NCBI GenBank assembly: GCA_948146395.1
Contig: OX411554.1
Span: forward strand, 38,975,730 to 39,039,729
DNA length: 64,000 nt
Origin: Fragum whitleyi
Taxonomy: Eukaryota; Mollusca; Bivalvia; Cardiida; Cardiidae
Direction of reading: 5' to 3'
The position numbers and the translations under genes were made by a program. The notes under the pieces were generated by a model. The model had not been told where the DNA came from. It was given only the letters and a program-made list of their open reading frames with translations, and ran no database searches. Shown one piece after another: positions 10,945 to 21,877 of the stretch (positions are counted from its first letter, which is position 1; every line of letters starts with the position of its first letter).

Positions 10945-12394
10945 GACACAAAGTCGCCTAATTTCACTCCAATGACCTTACACTGTTCGATAGTCAGATA
11001 GCCTCCATTTGAGTCGATATGCGATAGATTTGCTTCAGTATCTTAGATGTTAAGGCCATAACTCAAGGTTACAGTATTTTCATGAATATCCATAACCTTG
11101 ACATTGAAATTTATTTAAGGGATTCAAAAATTAGTCGGCACGGACGCTCACGTTGAAAAGATTAAAACGAGGAGGGGGTCAGCTATAAAATATTGTAAGT
11201 GCCTATGTATTTATAGTCACTTACAATACTTTATCACTGACCCTTCGAAATGTAATTCGAATAGGTCAAGGTCACATTTTCAGGCCAGACACTCGCGGTC
11301 TCGATATCCTTTATGTATCATGTACATTTATAGTTGTAAAACAAGATTTAAATCGGTTATTGAACTCTCTAACCTTTCGGCTCTCAAACCTCATTTACTG
11401 CAGTAATTATATGCCCAATTAGTGTTAAATTTTAATCTTTAAGCCACTGGATTTTATTTGAATGTCCGAATTTGAAATTAACACTACATATATAAGATGT
11501 TTTGTTATTGGAATATATGTACATGTAGGTTGTCGAAACATAATTGAGTCCAAAAAGTCATTGTGTAAAAAAGGTTTACAAAAAGACGGACAGACTGGCA
11601 TTGTAAAAATTTAAACTTTACAAATTAAGTTCTCAAATATTCATTATCAATTTCGTGCAAAATCTATGTCTTCTTGACATAACACTAGAAATCGTCAAAA
11701 TGAAACCGTTGTTCTCGAAAATTAAAACGGTGAATTTTCTTTAAAACTGTCATAAATTCGCTTGTTTAGGTGCGTTAAAACTTTTAATTACATTCAAATA
11801 TTGTGGATTTATTAGTTTTGCTTTACCGAGTTAAGAATCGCAGGTTCTTTTCGTTCGTTTATGTACAATTAAGTTGGTTTTTAACTTTGTTTAAGAAACT
11901 GTGGATTTATTAAGTTTTTGATTGACTTGGAAAGGGACACGAACTGGCATTCCCGAGCCGGGCCTCATTAACTATTTATGATGGTAGAAAGGATGTTTTT
12001 CGTTCTCAGTGGATTAGTTAAACGTAAGTCTTCAATTGTTTTACCCTTTCAGATTATGCTTGCATATATACTAGGACGAAAAAGAAACGCCGGATAACCT
12101 ATGATGATTGTTTTAAGAATAAAATGTATTATTGGATTATTATATTCATTTTTGTAAGAAATGTCATCTGATTATGTGAAAAAATATCCCCTTTTAACGA
12201 TGATCCTTCTTGTTTTGCGTAACACGGCCCGGCATAACAGAACTCGTGTGTCCTCCATGCGTATCTTTGGCAGCCCCGATTCGTTTATGTTACATATTTT
12301 AAGTATCCTGGCGTTTCTTTTTCGTCCTAGTATAAAATGTCCGTTAGGCAAATGGAAACACTTTTGAGATGTGAAAAAGCATCTATACTGGTCA
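10945..12394. other. Mostly featureless; hairpin at 11176-11243
   Basis: GGGTCAGCTATAAAATATTG faces CAATACTTTATCACTGACCC (11176-11243), a stem of about 26 bp with few mismatches and a 15-nt loop, probably a very short foldback element. The rest is AT-rich, with no gene seen. Confidence 0.6.
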
Positions 12395-12560
12395 GTTTGT
12401 CAGGGCTGCAGACAGTCCCCTGCAATCCAGAAAGAAAAACAATGCCTGCATCTAGCAGGGAACGACACTAACACCCAGTCCACGGGCCCGAGACCCGTGG
12501 TTTTTAAGGAGGACTGGTAGAAGTCGCCATGCCGCAGGTCCTTCCGGCCTGCAGATCATA
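12395..12560. repeat. GC-rich, highly structured segment
   Basis: Stands out against the AT-rich surroundings. It holds nested dyads: CCAGTCC...GGACTGG enclosing CCACGGG...CCCGTGG (about 12472-12515), and GCAGG...CCTGC close to 12532-12554. No reading frame is convincing. It may be a repeat or a structured transcript; this is inference. Confidence 0.45.
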
Positions 12561-13289
12561 GGCGTGTTTTTGTTGTTGTTGTTTTGTTATCTACTCTGTT
12601 TTGAAAAACAATTCTCTTTCCAATTCTCATATTTTCCAATATTCTTTGAAAACCAATGTGGAAAAAGAAGAAATTGCTTGCCACAAGACATTTCTTTTTT
12701 TTCCCACACTGTTTTCAATACAATGTTACCTCTTAAAATTGCTTTAAAAATAATTAAAATTTTCAAGGAGGACCTGTTATTATCTATGAAGACCTGCAGC
12801 ATTAAGAGCTATTGGGTCCTTGCGACTGGTGGCAAAAAGTAGTTTATGTCAAACCATGTCTAAGGGTAGTCATCCTATAAATTTTTACTTTTTGGGGGGG
12901 GAGGGGCGAAAAAACGCTCATGTATATACGCTTTCCTGAGGGACGCAGTGTACCATTTGTATGGCGCTCGTGAGCGTTTCGTTTTCCAAAATACATAGTT
13001 CTTACATCCGAGTTCGTTTTTCAGATATTAATTGTTAGGATTTCACACGATACTTCATCGTAACATTCCGATTTCCAAAGCGCTTAGATTTTTACGGTCG
13101 AACTAGTCGATTCCGTCCAAAATGGTCGAATGAGCGACATATAGGTCTACAAACTATGATTTGACCCACAATCTTCCGCTAGCTATTCAGATGGTTACGA
13201 AATGACCATTGCAATACGTGTTCCCTGAGAAGTTCCTGGTAGGAATCGATTTCATAATTTCGCCCAATTTCAAAGATGATGCCGAAACA
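12561..13289. other. No gene; loose hairpin around 12590-12740
   Basis: The segment GAAAAAGAAGAAATTGCTTG with facing ACAAGACATTTCTTTTTTTC is the same hairpin type found at 41670, 54640 and 58290. The AT-rich remainder is unremarkable. Confidence 0.45.
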
Positions 13290-13520
13290 ATTTTATACGC
13301 CCGTGAAAAGACGAAAGTATAATATAATCACGCCTAGCGTCCATAACCCCGACGGGCGGGCGACCTCCGCTTCTTTGTCCGGAGCATAACTCAAACTTAG
13401 AACTTGGTAGATATGCTCCTCCCATAATTACATAGTGCAAGTTTCAAGAACCGTGCCTCTTCTTAGCTTAAATCTTTGAGTAATTCCTCTTTGCTGTTTT
13501 TCATACTTGGACATCCGTCA
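13290..13520 (+). repeat. Fragment of a GTCC/CCGTC-type dispersed repeat
   Basis: The order TACGCCCGTGAAAAGACG, ATCACGCCTAGCGTCCATAA, GGCGGGCGACCTCCGCTTCT, TTTGTCCGGAGCATAACTCA matches the opening of array-type repeats such as 51839 (ACGCCCGAAGGGTCGTATTT). Only one unit is present. Confidence 0.5.
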
Positions 13521-13758
13521 GTGTGACTGTCGTACCTTATGTTAGTTGATAGCATTCTAAAAGATTTTGACCTGTGGAGAAAAAACAAATAAGGAGAAAG
13601 AAGAAATCGCTTGTTATAAGTAATTTCTTTATCTTCTACAATAGTTCGATAAGGTCATTTCGCGCGTTTCGTCTAGAATAGTGCGAAATAATAGTCTTCG
13701 CGTAACGTAGTCCAATACAGTGGATAAAGTGCAGTGAGTTGGAAAGATAGCACGTGAA

Positions 13759-13897
13759 TCAGCACTGCGTTCAGGATCACCTAACGGTGCAAACAGTTTT
13801 CCAATTGTACCCCGCTTTGCACGTGCACCTGTGTGCAAAGCGGGGTATAATTGGAGAACTGTTTGCATCGTTTGGTGATCCTGAATGCAGGGCAGGT
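13759..13897 (+). repeat. Hairpin family E, copy (cruciform-forming)
   Basis: About 139-bp palindrome. AGGATCACCTAACGGTGCAA faces TTGCATCGTTTGGTGATCCT, AATTGTACCCCGCTTTGCAC faces GTGCAAAGCGGGGTATAATT, and ends are CTGCGTTC/GAATGCAG. Overlapping frames on both strands here are by-products of the symmetry. Confidence 0.85.
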
Positions 13898-13899
13898 AT

Positions 13900-14950
13900 T
13901 GTGAGTATGTACATGTCTTTAGGGATATGTGTATTGGTCATTCTACCTGACGACGGCGAACTGTCCACATCAAATTTTCTCAATGTATAAATTGTAGAGT
14001 TTATCCTTACTGTCATCATTGTTAAAATATAGTAAAGATTATAGGCTAATGGTGAGCAATTGAACCTGTTAAAAACCTATTTTGAATGAGGTCCAACATT
14101 CTGAACCTGCCATAGACAAATGGACACAGGTTTCCATAATTTTTTCATATGACAAAATGTTTTTTTTTTTAATCTCTGGTTGTTCCTGGGCGAGGTAAGT
14201 TTCGTGGTTTGAAAATAAGTTTAATTTGATGAACAAACTTATGTTTTCATATTCATTGATGTATATTTGTAAATCTTGACGTCGTTGTTGTTGCTGCCAT
14301 CGTTATCTCCAGAATAAACGCTATAACGCCTCGTCAAGGTGTAGCATAAAGATGGTGTTGTTTGTTGTTTAATGAAGTAAAGAGAATACGCATTTTTTCC
14401 AGCGGCGTCTTAAATTAGATTTTTGTGGGCATTGTTTTTAATATTAAGCCAACATTTAGGTCGGCTTAAAAAGCACGTCTATTAAAGAAGAGATATGCTT
14501 GAATGATGTTTTTAATCAGATAATTGCCAAATAAAATCGAATGCTTTTCAGTGTTTACGCTGAAGTGTACCATGCGTTTTGACCTTATTTTACGGCGAAA
14601 ATGTGAAAATCTGCGTCAAAAAACTTATTCATTTATGGCCGTTACAAGTGCCATTTCTTGGCCTGTCAAGAAGTAAACAAATTGTAGATTTATTCGTTCA
14701 TCATGTCGGTATTTGTTCTCTGATTATCCCCGAATTACCAATCGTGAGAGTTTTTGTACTCTAATTTGTTTGTCTTGGAGTCAAGATCGCAGGACATCAA
14801 TAATGCTACACTGATTCTGTGGAGTGTCATTTTGGCCTTTCTTTGTCCGGTTATAGGACTGTTGCCAATGTAAATGCATACAGAGTTTCATTTTCTTTTC
14901 TTTCTTTCCTTTTCTTTTTTCTTTCTCTCTCAGTAAATGCTCCAGCGTTT
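13900..14950. other. No recognisable feature
   Basis: Several frames of 60-105 codons occur but none resembles a known protein. A CT/TTTC-rich tract lies at 14889-14930. Confidence 0.45.
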
Positions 14951-15025
14951 TTTCATTCGGAACACCACTCGGCCATTTCCGTAACCTGCAACAGACCTCG
15001 GGTGTATATAAGGCGGATGAGTATG

Positions 15026-15152
15026 AGAATTTTAATAAAGGCATTACGACAACGTAACATCAATTCGCCTAATTTAGGAACGAAATTCATTTTTATTGAA
15101 TTAACCTTTTCTAAAAAGCGAAATTGTCGGCTGTGAGAAGCAGGCGAAAAGA
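15026..15152 (+). repeat. Dispersed repeat N, copy 1 (inverted copy at 28288-28412)
   Basis: TTTTAATAAAGGCATTACGA, GTAACATCAATTCGCCTAAT, GAACGAAATTCATTTTTATT and GCTGTGAGAAGCAGGCGAAA all occur in reverse complement, in the same order, at 28288-28412. Confidence 0.8.
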
Positions 15153-15330
15153 ACTAGATTAATGCTACCGGCATTCGGAACATCACTCGGCCATTTCCGT
15201 AAACTGCAACAAACCTCGAATGTATATAAGGCGGATGAGTATGTAACAAAATTGTGCATTTTGTTAGGCGGAAACAGTGAAACTAGCGCGGAAACAACCG
15301 GCGCTTTCTTTAGATTGATATTTTACAGTA

Positions 15331-15398
15331 AATAACGGCTAAAAAATCTTTATATTTGAGAATCATTCTCAAAAATTAAGATTTTTCAGCCGTTATTT
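15331..15398. repeat. 68-bp near-perfect palindrome
   Basis: AATAACGGCT and AAAAATCTT on the left face AAGATTTTT and AGCCGTTATT on the right, with TTTGAGAAT/ATTCTCAAA at the centre. Few mismatches, and likely to extrude a cruciform. Confidence 0.85.
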
Positions 15399-15690
15399 AA
15401 GAATCTAGAGATATCTATATAAGGACACGATTGTTTCATGTCACTGACTTAAAAGAGTAGCGTTGACGACGTCGAATGTTTTCACTCGAAATTTCGAGGG
15501 CTAACGTCATTTTAACCGACGTCATCGAGTTTTCCCAAGGGTTTCCCGGAAAAGTCCGTCTATGTACATCCGAGTTTGATCGTGAGATTGGCCGAGTGGT
15601 GTTCCGAATGAGCGTTTTGTGTAAAGCGCCATTGGATCTTCTTTTTATCCGTTTTAATCCAGGAACTTTACCAATGAAACTTTGATGTTA

Positions 15691-15862
15691 GAATGAGGTT
15701 TTACGCCGCTTTCATCAGTGCTTCATTCATAGCGCGGCGGCTGGAGCACCTTACAATGATTTCCTGGTTTTTCTCACACCAGTACTACCATTACATCCTT
15801 CCCTAGCTTCCAGCTGCTACCCCACATAGGTCTACGATTATCGACCCATTGGTGAGAGACAA
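15691..15862 (-). mobile_element. SINE family, headless copy
   Basis: GAATGAGGTTTTACGCCGCT, GCGCGGCGGCTGGAGCACCT, CACACCAGTACTACCATTAC, ACATAGGTCTACGATTATCG, CCCATTGGTGAGAGACAAG. The tRNA-like head is missing. Confidence 0.85.
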
Positions 15863-16397
15863 GTTGACTGATGAAGATTCTTTTTCTCTTTTCTTTCTTG
15901 TTTCAAAGAACACAATTTTTCAAATTTCTGCATGTTCCGTTTCATTGCATAATCTTTAAATTACATACATATGTATAACAATGCATCATATACACGTATA
16001 TATCATCATTGCGAAGTAATATAGCAACTGTAATGAATGACGTAAGTGCTTAAATGTGATGGCATTCAGGAATGTGTACAAGATAAATCCACGATGGTTA
16101 TGAAATTATCATGGATAATATGCGTTCATGGTCAATTTTATTGCATCGTGTACCACTGATTAGCGTCTATATATCTTTAATTATTAGAGTCTCGTTTATG
16201 TACATATTTTTAAAACAAAGAATAAAACAGTAAAATATACATGACCATTCAAATATGAATTATGCGAGACTTTAAGTAAAATATTACTCTATTAATTCAT
16301 TTTCATAGACATGGGTTAGAATTGTTAGTAATAAGAATCAATTGCTAATGATAAAACTACAAGCAAATTTGTAAGATATTACAAATTATGAACATGT
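15863..16397. other. No recognisable feature
   Basis: Very AT-rich. Nothing convincing was seen. Confidence 0.45.
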
Positions 16398-16401
16398 TTA
16401 A

Positions 16402-16640
16402 CCCTTTTCATGCTGAATAAATTTTGGCTTAAAAAATTTCATCAAAATCAAAGGGCAAAAAGCACTGAAAGTACCAACTGTAGGTCATTTTTTATTTGAA
16501 AAACTAATCTATCGACAATTCTGGTTTGAAAGTGAGAAACAGGTGGTGTAGACTAACATCAGACTGCACATATGTGCAGGCTGATGTTTGTCTATAGCTC
16601 CTGCCAAAGCAGGAGTATTCCGGGTTCAGCATGACAGGGG
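16402..16640 (+). mobile_element. TTAA-flanked MITE (piggyBac-like), copy 1
   Basis: The left flank TTAA (16398-16401) is followed by the terminus CCCTTTTCATGCTGAA. The right terminus TTCAGCATGACAGGGG is followed by TGAA, read as a decayed TTAA. The interior carries the hairpin CATCAGACTGCACATATGTG/GTGCAGGCTGATGT (about 16558-16590). A TTAA target with CCC-starting termini is the hallmark of piggyBac. At 239 bp it is non-autonomous. Confidence 0.75.
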
Positions 16641-16766
16641 TGAAATGGAATTATCATAGGAGGTATTTCATGGACTTTATTGTCATCTATATGAAGGCGT
16701 AAGCACTTACAGAATTGTTCCTCTTAGCTCTTTAATTATACATGTAATGTACATGTATATATGAAC

Positions 16767-17019
16767 AGTCTGGCGAGGTACCCCGAAAAAAAAATATAAC
16801 ATAACATAACTTTATATATAAAAAAGATTAGATCCAGCATAGGTCGATTAGAAGTTGCGTTTTGGAATAAGTTATATTAAGAAGGTAGAATATATATTTA
16901 AGATTTGGAAAAATCAGACAGGTGTCGTCAATAGTCAAATCTGTGCAATGTACAAAGTCTGACTCGGATCGATACTTTACGCACTACTTAGATGATCCTT
17001 TTTCGCCCTTCGTGTCATA
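16767..17019 (-). mobile_element. MITE family C, copy 3 (degenerate)
   Basis: Shares GATCCAGCATAGGTCGATTA, GAAGTTGCGTTTTGGAA and a right end TCCTTTTTCGCCCTTCGTGT with family C. The left terminus is eroded. Confidence 0.6.
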
Positions 17020-17028
17020 CTGTTAAGA

Positions 17029-17395
17029 ACATCGTGAAATTGACAAGATAAATGATTTTGGAATAAAATTGGTATGAAATTGAATGAGTTTGTAGGGCGA
17101 GTTTTGGGTGGATTTAAAGGGAGGTCGCTGAGGTGTGTTTATGGGAAAACACTTAAAAGCCAACCCCAGTTCGCCCACACTAACACACTAACCAATAAAA
17201 TCGTAGAATGATTTGATCGATTTGAATTGAAATGTTAATCATCTTGAATGATTTCGAATCCGTATTTTTTAAATAATTTCGGAGCTTTCTTGTGTGTTTG
17301 GAACTGGTGTTTGGAATGAATTATTGGAGCGCTGAGCGAGTGTGTTTGAATGGTTTTGATCGAGATGAATGTCAATTTCATGGTGTCATTAATTG
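17029..17395 (-). mobile_element. MITE family B, copy 7
   Basis: ACTGTTAAGAACATCGTGAA at the left and GTCAATTTCATGGTGTCATT at the right. The middle (17125-17215) does not match other B copies and may hold an inserted or replaced segment. Confidence 0.75.
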
Positions 17396-18075
17396 AATAT
17401 ACAAAGATAGATATATGTAGATGGATACAGAATTTAAACAATAAGTCGGCTGAATAACAGATCTAAATTGTGAGATTTTTATCATTATTGAAAATCTCTT
17501 TGTTTACTTGTCTAAAAATGTTCAAGCTGTCAAACTTCCGCCTCTGTTCCGACCCTTTTAAAACGGTCCGTTCAAGACCCAGATTTAGGTCTATTCAGTA
17601 GACGAGATTCGATTTAAGAGCATCCACTGTAAGATTTCATAGAGCAAACGATTAAAAAGAGTATAATCGTTTTTGTCAGTGTAAGATCGATTGATATCTC
17701 GTTGAGTGCTTTGCTCACGAAATGAAATATCAAATAATCTTATATACAAACGATTATTATATTTCTTTAGTGCCAAATAATACAAGATGTAAAAATTCTA
17801 AGACGACCCATTTTCGCATAACGGGTAATTGAACAGAAATTGAAGATTAAAAAAAAAATGAAAATGTTTGCTCTAAACTTAGCGTTTTAAACAGAAAAAT
17901 CCGATAATTCTTGATGCCATTTCCAACGACTGTAAACTTAAAACAATATCTATAGATTTACGTGGGATAATAGTTAATTAAGTGAATGAGAGAAAATCAA
18001 TCGATCAAAAGTAGCTTAGATAGTCCCGATTTTCAATCACTGCGGCCTGTCGCTGCACGTGGTGCAATTTCAGTA
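17396..18075. other. No recognisable feature
   Basis: AT-rich unique-looking sequence without hairpins or known repeats. Confidence 0.45.
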
Positions 18076-18487
18076 TACAGTTTATAGCATCGTGAAAATG
18101 ACAAAGTGAACGATTTTGGAAAGATTAAGGAATGATTTTGAATGAGTGAGAGGAGCGAGTTTTGGGTGAAATTGAAGGGGAGGGGTAATCCAATATCGCT
18201 AATTTTGTTCAGGATGAATAAAATTAGCGATATGTATTACCTCCGTTTAATATAATATGCATAAAATTTCTACAAATGGCTTCCTATGTCTTCAAGAACC
18301 AATAAGACGCTTACATTTTCAATTATGTCACTTAATTCGCGATTTTGTTCTTGCTTTATTCATTTTGAAGGTAGTTGTTGATCTTGTATTTTTCAGACAT
18401 TTTGAGCGTTTTTGAATGGTTTGAGTGGGTGTTTGGAATGGATAAATGGAGCACTGAGTGTGCGATTTTGAATGGTTTTGATTGCGA
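18076..18487 (-). mobile_element. MITE family B, copy 8, broken at its right end
   Basis: Left end TACAGTTTATAGCATCGTG and central dyad AATATCGCTAATTTTGTTCA/TGAATAAAATTAGCGATAT. The right end stops after TTTTGATTGCGATGAAT, where family A copy 2 begins, so the terminal GTCAATTTCACG is missing. Confidence 0.75.
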
Positions 18488-18763
18488 TGAATCACGTTTT
18501 GTATGCAAAGATATCTAATGAGGTTGGAGGAATCGATATTTGTCGAGGATCTGCCGAGTTAGATATTTTTTTATACAAAACACTAAGTATGTTATATTTA
18601 TCTAATAACCTCTATTTGTCTTGTTTTCGTCGATGTTTCTTGCAGAAATGCAAGTTTCTAAAATTAACCGCATTATGTCATTGTTATAAAAATATCCATT
18701 CGATATCATAAATAATATAATATGGGATGTTATCACACGGAAGTTTGTACAGTTGTAAGATAA
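18484..18763 (+). repeat. MITE family A, copy 2
   Basis: ACGTTTTGTATGCAAAGATA with facing ATACAAAACACTAAG forms the palindrome module. CTAATAACCTCTATTTGTC through GTTGTAAGATAAAT is the second module. It abuts the truncated B copy 8, so it probably replaced or interrupted its end. Confidence 0.75.
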
Positions 18764-19294
18764 ATTTAAGTTATCGTATTGGGAACAAAATCCCAGTTTC
18801 CATTCGTAATTTACCAAATGTATTAAACTTGTCATCTGTTAAAGAATAAATTATTGCATAATTAATCAATGGCTCTAGTAGTTAAGCCCACCTTGCCAGT
18901 CTGCACTCGTTGAACTCTGAAATTACACTAGCAGTTTGTCTGTAAACTTAAGCTGGTTCTAAATTCTACTACCTGGTACATTAACTTGGTCACAAGGTAC
19001 AAACTACTGGCTGCCAACTCGAAATTATAGTTGAAGAATACAAAACAAAAATTGACATAAATTTACAGGTAGGAATTTCACCTTAGAATGTTAAAATTTC
19101 GAAAACTTCAAAAGGTACATCGGCTCGATTCCCAATAGGACTACTCGACGTTGTGTATGTAGGCAACACTTCTGTAATGTTTGCATGAACAAATTTTCAT
19201 CGCTGTCGAATGTCGAACAAGTTGACGAAAATGCCGCATTATAGCCAGCGTAAATACGCCTAAATAAGCAGTTGCGACATTCAGTCTTGTGTTA
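18764..19294. other. No recognisable feature
   Basis: Unique-looking sequence, with no gene or repeat match seen. Confidence 0.45.
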
Positions 19295-19422
19295 ATGATG
19301 GCAAAACATGGCAAACTTTTTTCAAATTAAACACCGCTTTGCACGCAAATACACGTGCAAATCGGGTTATTATTTTCAATCAGTTGGCTACATTTTGCTA
19401 TCCTAAACGCGGGGCTGATTTC
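19295..19422 (+). repeat. Hairpin family E, diverged copy
   Basis: AAACACCGCTTTGCACGCAA faces ACACGTGCAAATCGGGTTAT, and AACGCGGGGCTG closes the right side. Confidence 0.65.
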
Positions 19423-19479
19423 CAAAGTAACGGTTCGATAAAAAAAAATAACCATGCAGTTGAAGGACCATTGTATGAT

Positions 19480-19930
19480 TAGTAACATCGTAAAAACGAT
19501 ACTCCTTCCGATCAAAATCTATCTAAATCATTCACTCAGCGCTCCATTCATTCATTCCAAACACTCATTCAAATCAACCAAAACGCTCCATAATCATCAG
19601 AAAGCATTTCGAAATCGTTCAAAACGATCAACATTTAATTCAAATTGTTCAAATTATTCTACGATTTTCTTAGCTGGTGTGGATTTTAAAGTGTCTGATT
19701 CGTCCATGAAGATACACAAAAAGAAAAGTACGTATATTTTATTAAAGGGGGGTTAATGAATATTGCTTATTTTGTTCATCATAAACAAAATTAGCGAAAT
19801 TGGATTACATCAGTTTAATTTCACCCAAAACTCGCCACTCACACTCATGAATTCAATTTCATTCGAAAATCATTCCAAAACCATTCATCTCGTCAAATAC
19901 ACGATGTTCTTACGATGTTCTTAACTGTAC
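19480..19930 (+). mobile_element. MITE family B, copy 9
   Basis: GATTAGTAACATCGTAAAAA at the left and ACGATGTTCTTAACTGTA at the right. The last TIR block is duplicated (ACGATGTTCTT twice, 19902-19925). Confidence 0.8.
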
Positions 19931-19954
19931 TGTCATTGGGTGAGCAAAATATCG

Positions 19955-20685
19955 TACAGTTATTTACATCGTGAAGTTGACATTCATCTCAATCAAAATC
20001 ATTTTAAATTGCTCACACAGCGGTCCATTCGTTCATTCCAAACACTCACTCACCTATTCAAAACGCTCAAAATTACTAAAAAAGATAAGATCAACAACTA
20101 CCGTCAAAATGAATAAAGCAAGAATAAAATCGCGATTTCACTGACATAATTGAAATTGTAAGCGTCTGATTGGCTCTTGAAGAAATAGGAAGGATTTATA
20201 GAACGTTTATGCATATCTTATTACAGGGCGGTAGAACAAAATCAGCGAAATTGGATTACCTCCCTCATATTTAACCCAAAACTCGCTCCTCTCTCTCATT
20301 CATCATTCACTGACATAATTGAAATTGTAAGCGTCTGATTGGCTCTTGAAGAAATAGGAAGGATTTATAGAACGTTTATGCATATTTTATTACAGGGCGG
20401 TAGAACAAAATCAGCGAAATAAGATTACCTCCCTCTTCGTATTTAACTCAAAACTCGCTCTCATTCATCATTCACTGACATAATTGAAATTGTAAGCGTC
20501 TGATTGGCTCTTGAAGAAAGGAAGGATTTATAGAACGTTTATGCATATTTTATTAAAGGGCGGTAGAACAAAATCAGCGAAACTGGATTACCTCCCTCAT
20601 ATTTAACTCAAAACTCGCTCCTCTCTCTCATTCATCATCATTTCAAAACCATTCATCTTATCAATTTCACGATGTTGTTAACTGT
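19955..20685 (+). mobile_element. MITE family B, copy 10, enlarged by internal triplication
   Basis: TACAGTTATTTACATCGTG at the left and TCAATTTCACGATGTTGTTA at the right, but about 730 bp instead of about 445. The excess comes from a ~169-bp unit starting CACTGACATAATTGAAATTG, present at about 20139, 20308 and 20473. The three units differ by only a few bases. Confidence 0.88.
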
Positions 20686-21877
20686 AAAAACCTCAGATGC
20701 GACATTCTTCGTCGTCCACCAGTATATTTTACTTGGCATTGCAGTGTCTCAAAGCGAGATAAATAATGTGGTATAATTATGAGATAGCCATTAACGCGTT
20801 CATAAAGACGAGAAAATTACAAACTACAACCGAATGAAATCGCGAAAAATCTGGTCGCAAAGACAATTAGTGTTATAATTAGTGTATCAATTATCCTTCA
20901 AAAGCAGATATTTCACTTTTATCCGAGTAAGAGCCGGAGGGTTGTGTACGCAAATACTGTAATTTTGATTAGATGTGAAAAGAGGTCATAAGTTCGAACC
21001 TAACCGTCATTGGGATCAGTTTGTTGAAAAACTTTTTATAGCTAGCCATTTTTCTTTTTTTATTATTATTTTTGTTTTTTGTCAAAACGTTATGAGAAAA
21101 ATAAATATACGATATTGAAACGACTTCTTTAAAATGAGTAATCATTTACGATTTTTTGTTTTATTTATTTATTTATTTTTTATTTTATTTTTTTTTTTTG
21201 GGGGGGGGGGGGGCATTCGACCTTTATAAAACTTTTGTTCAAGACATTTAAAAACAAAACAAAACCTTTAGTGCATACATGTAGAATTAGACTTTGTGCG
21301 GTGAGCCGTGAACTTTATCTTCTTATATAGTATCTCGAGCTCAGTTTCGAAAATGCACCTATAGTTATATATTTATTAACAAAAAAAAAGAAGTTAACGC
21401 GGTTTTAACGCGGTTCAGTATAATTTTAATACATGTATACATTTTTTCGAACGGAATAACCTTTCACCAGCGGGAGACAGAAAACCTCGTAACTACAATT
21501 TATTTCAGTAGAAGTTACACGGCTCAAGTCGCTACTCCAGATAAATATACAGTTAAAATTGATTTTGGCACTATCGCAATTTAGGAAGATAATCGGATGT
21601 CATTTTTCCATATTTACAGACATTTTCTCATTGGCATTTTCATATCGATGAATAATTTAGAGAAACCTCGAAAACAGCTGACATTATAGTTCTGTAATGG
21701 TGACGAATGGAAGATAGATCACTCCGCTAGAAACGACATGTCTGTCACCTAGCTCGAATTTTGCTTGGATATTTCTTGGTATGCGTAAAAAATTAGTCCG
21801 GATTTAGAATGAACCAGCGTAAATATTTCGGAACGATAAATATCAAATATAATTTACGAAAAATTAATGTACCAAGT
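20686..21877. other. No gene; weak tRNA-like stretch and homopolymers
   Basis: AAGTTCGAACC near 20991 looks like a Pol III box B, with no clear box A upstream. T-rich and G-homopolymer tracts lie at 21158-21213. Otherwise featureless. Confidence 0.4.

Larger units (their letters stand above)
14955..15425 (+). promoter_or_regulatory. Promoter-like block with three TATATAAGG boxes
   Basis: A ~70-bp module (CATTCGGAACA, CACTCGGCCATTTCCGTAA, TGTATATAAGGCGGATGAGT) occurs at about 14957-15025 and again at 15172-15243. A third TATATAAGG is at 15416-15424, so the boxes at 15005, 15223 and 15416 are about 218 and 193 bp apart. Downstream (15460-15570) are GACGTC-type dyads and GGGTTTCCCGG / GGAAAAGTCC, which look like CRE and NF-kB-like sites. 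CATTCGGAACACCACTCGGC returns inverted at 15588-15612. This could be part of an LTR or of a MITE; promoter function is inference. Confidence 0.4.

Noticed and set aside
13629..14019. Three overlapping frames on both strands
   Set aside because: Generated by the palindrome of hairpin family E.
14781..15136. 87- and 105-codon frames
   Set aside because: Cover a CT/TTTC-rich tract and the TATA-box repeat module. No similarity seen.
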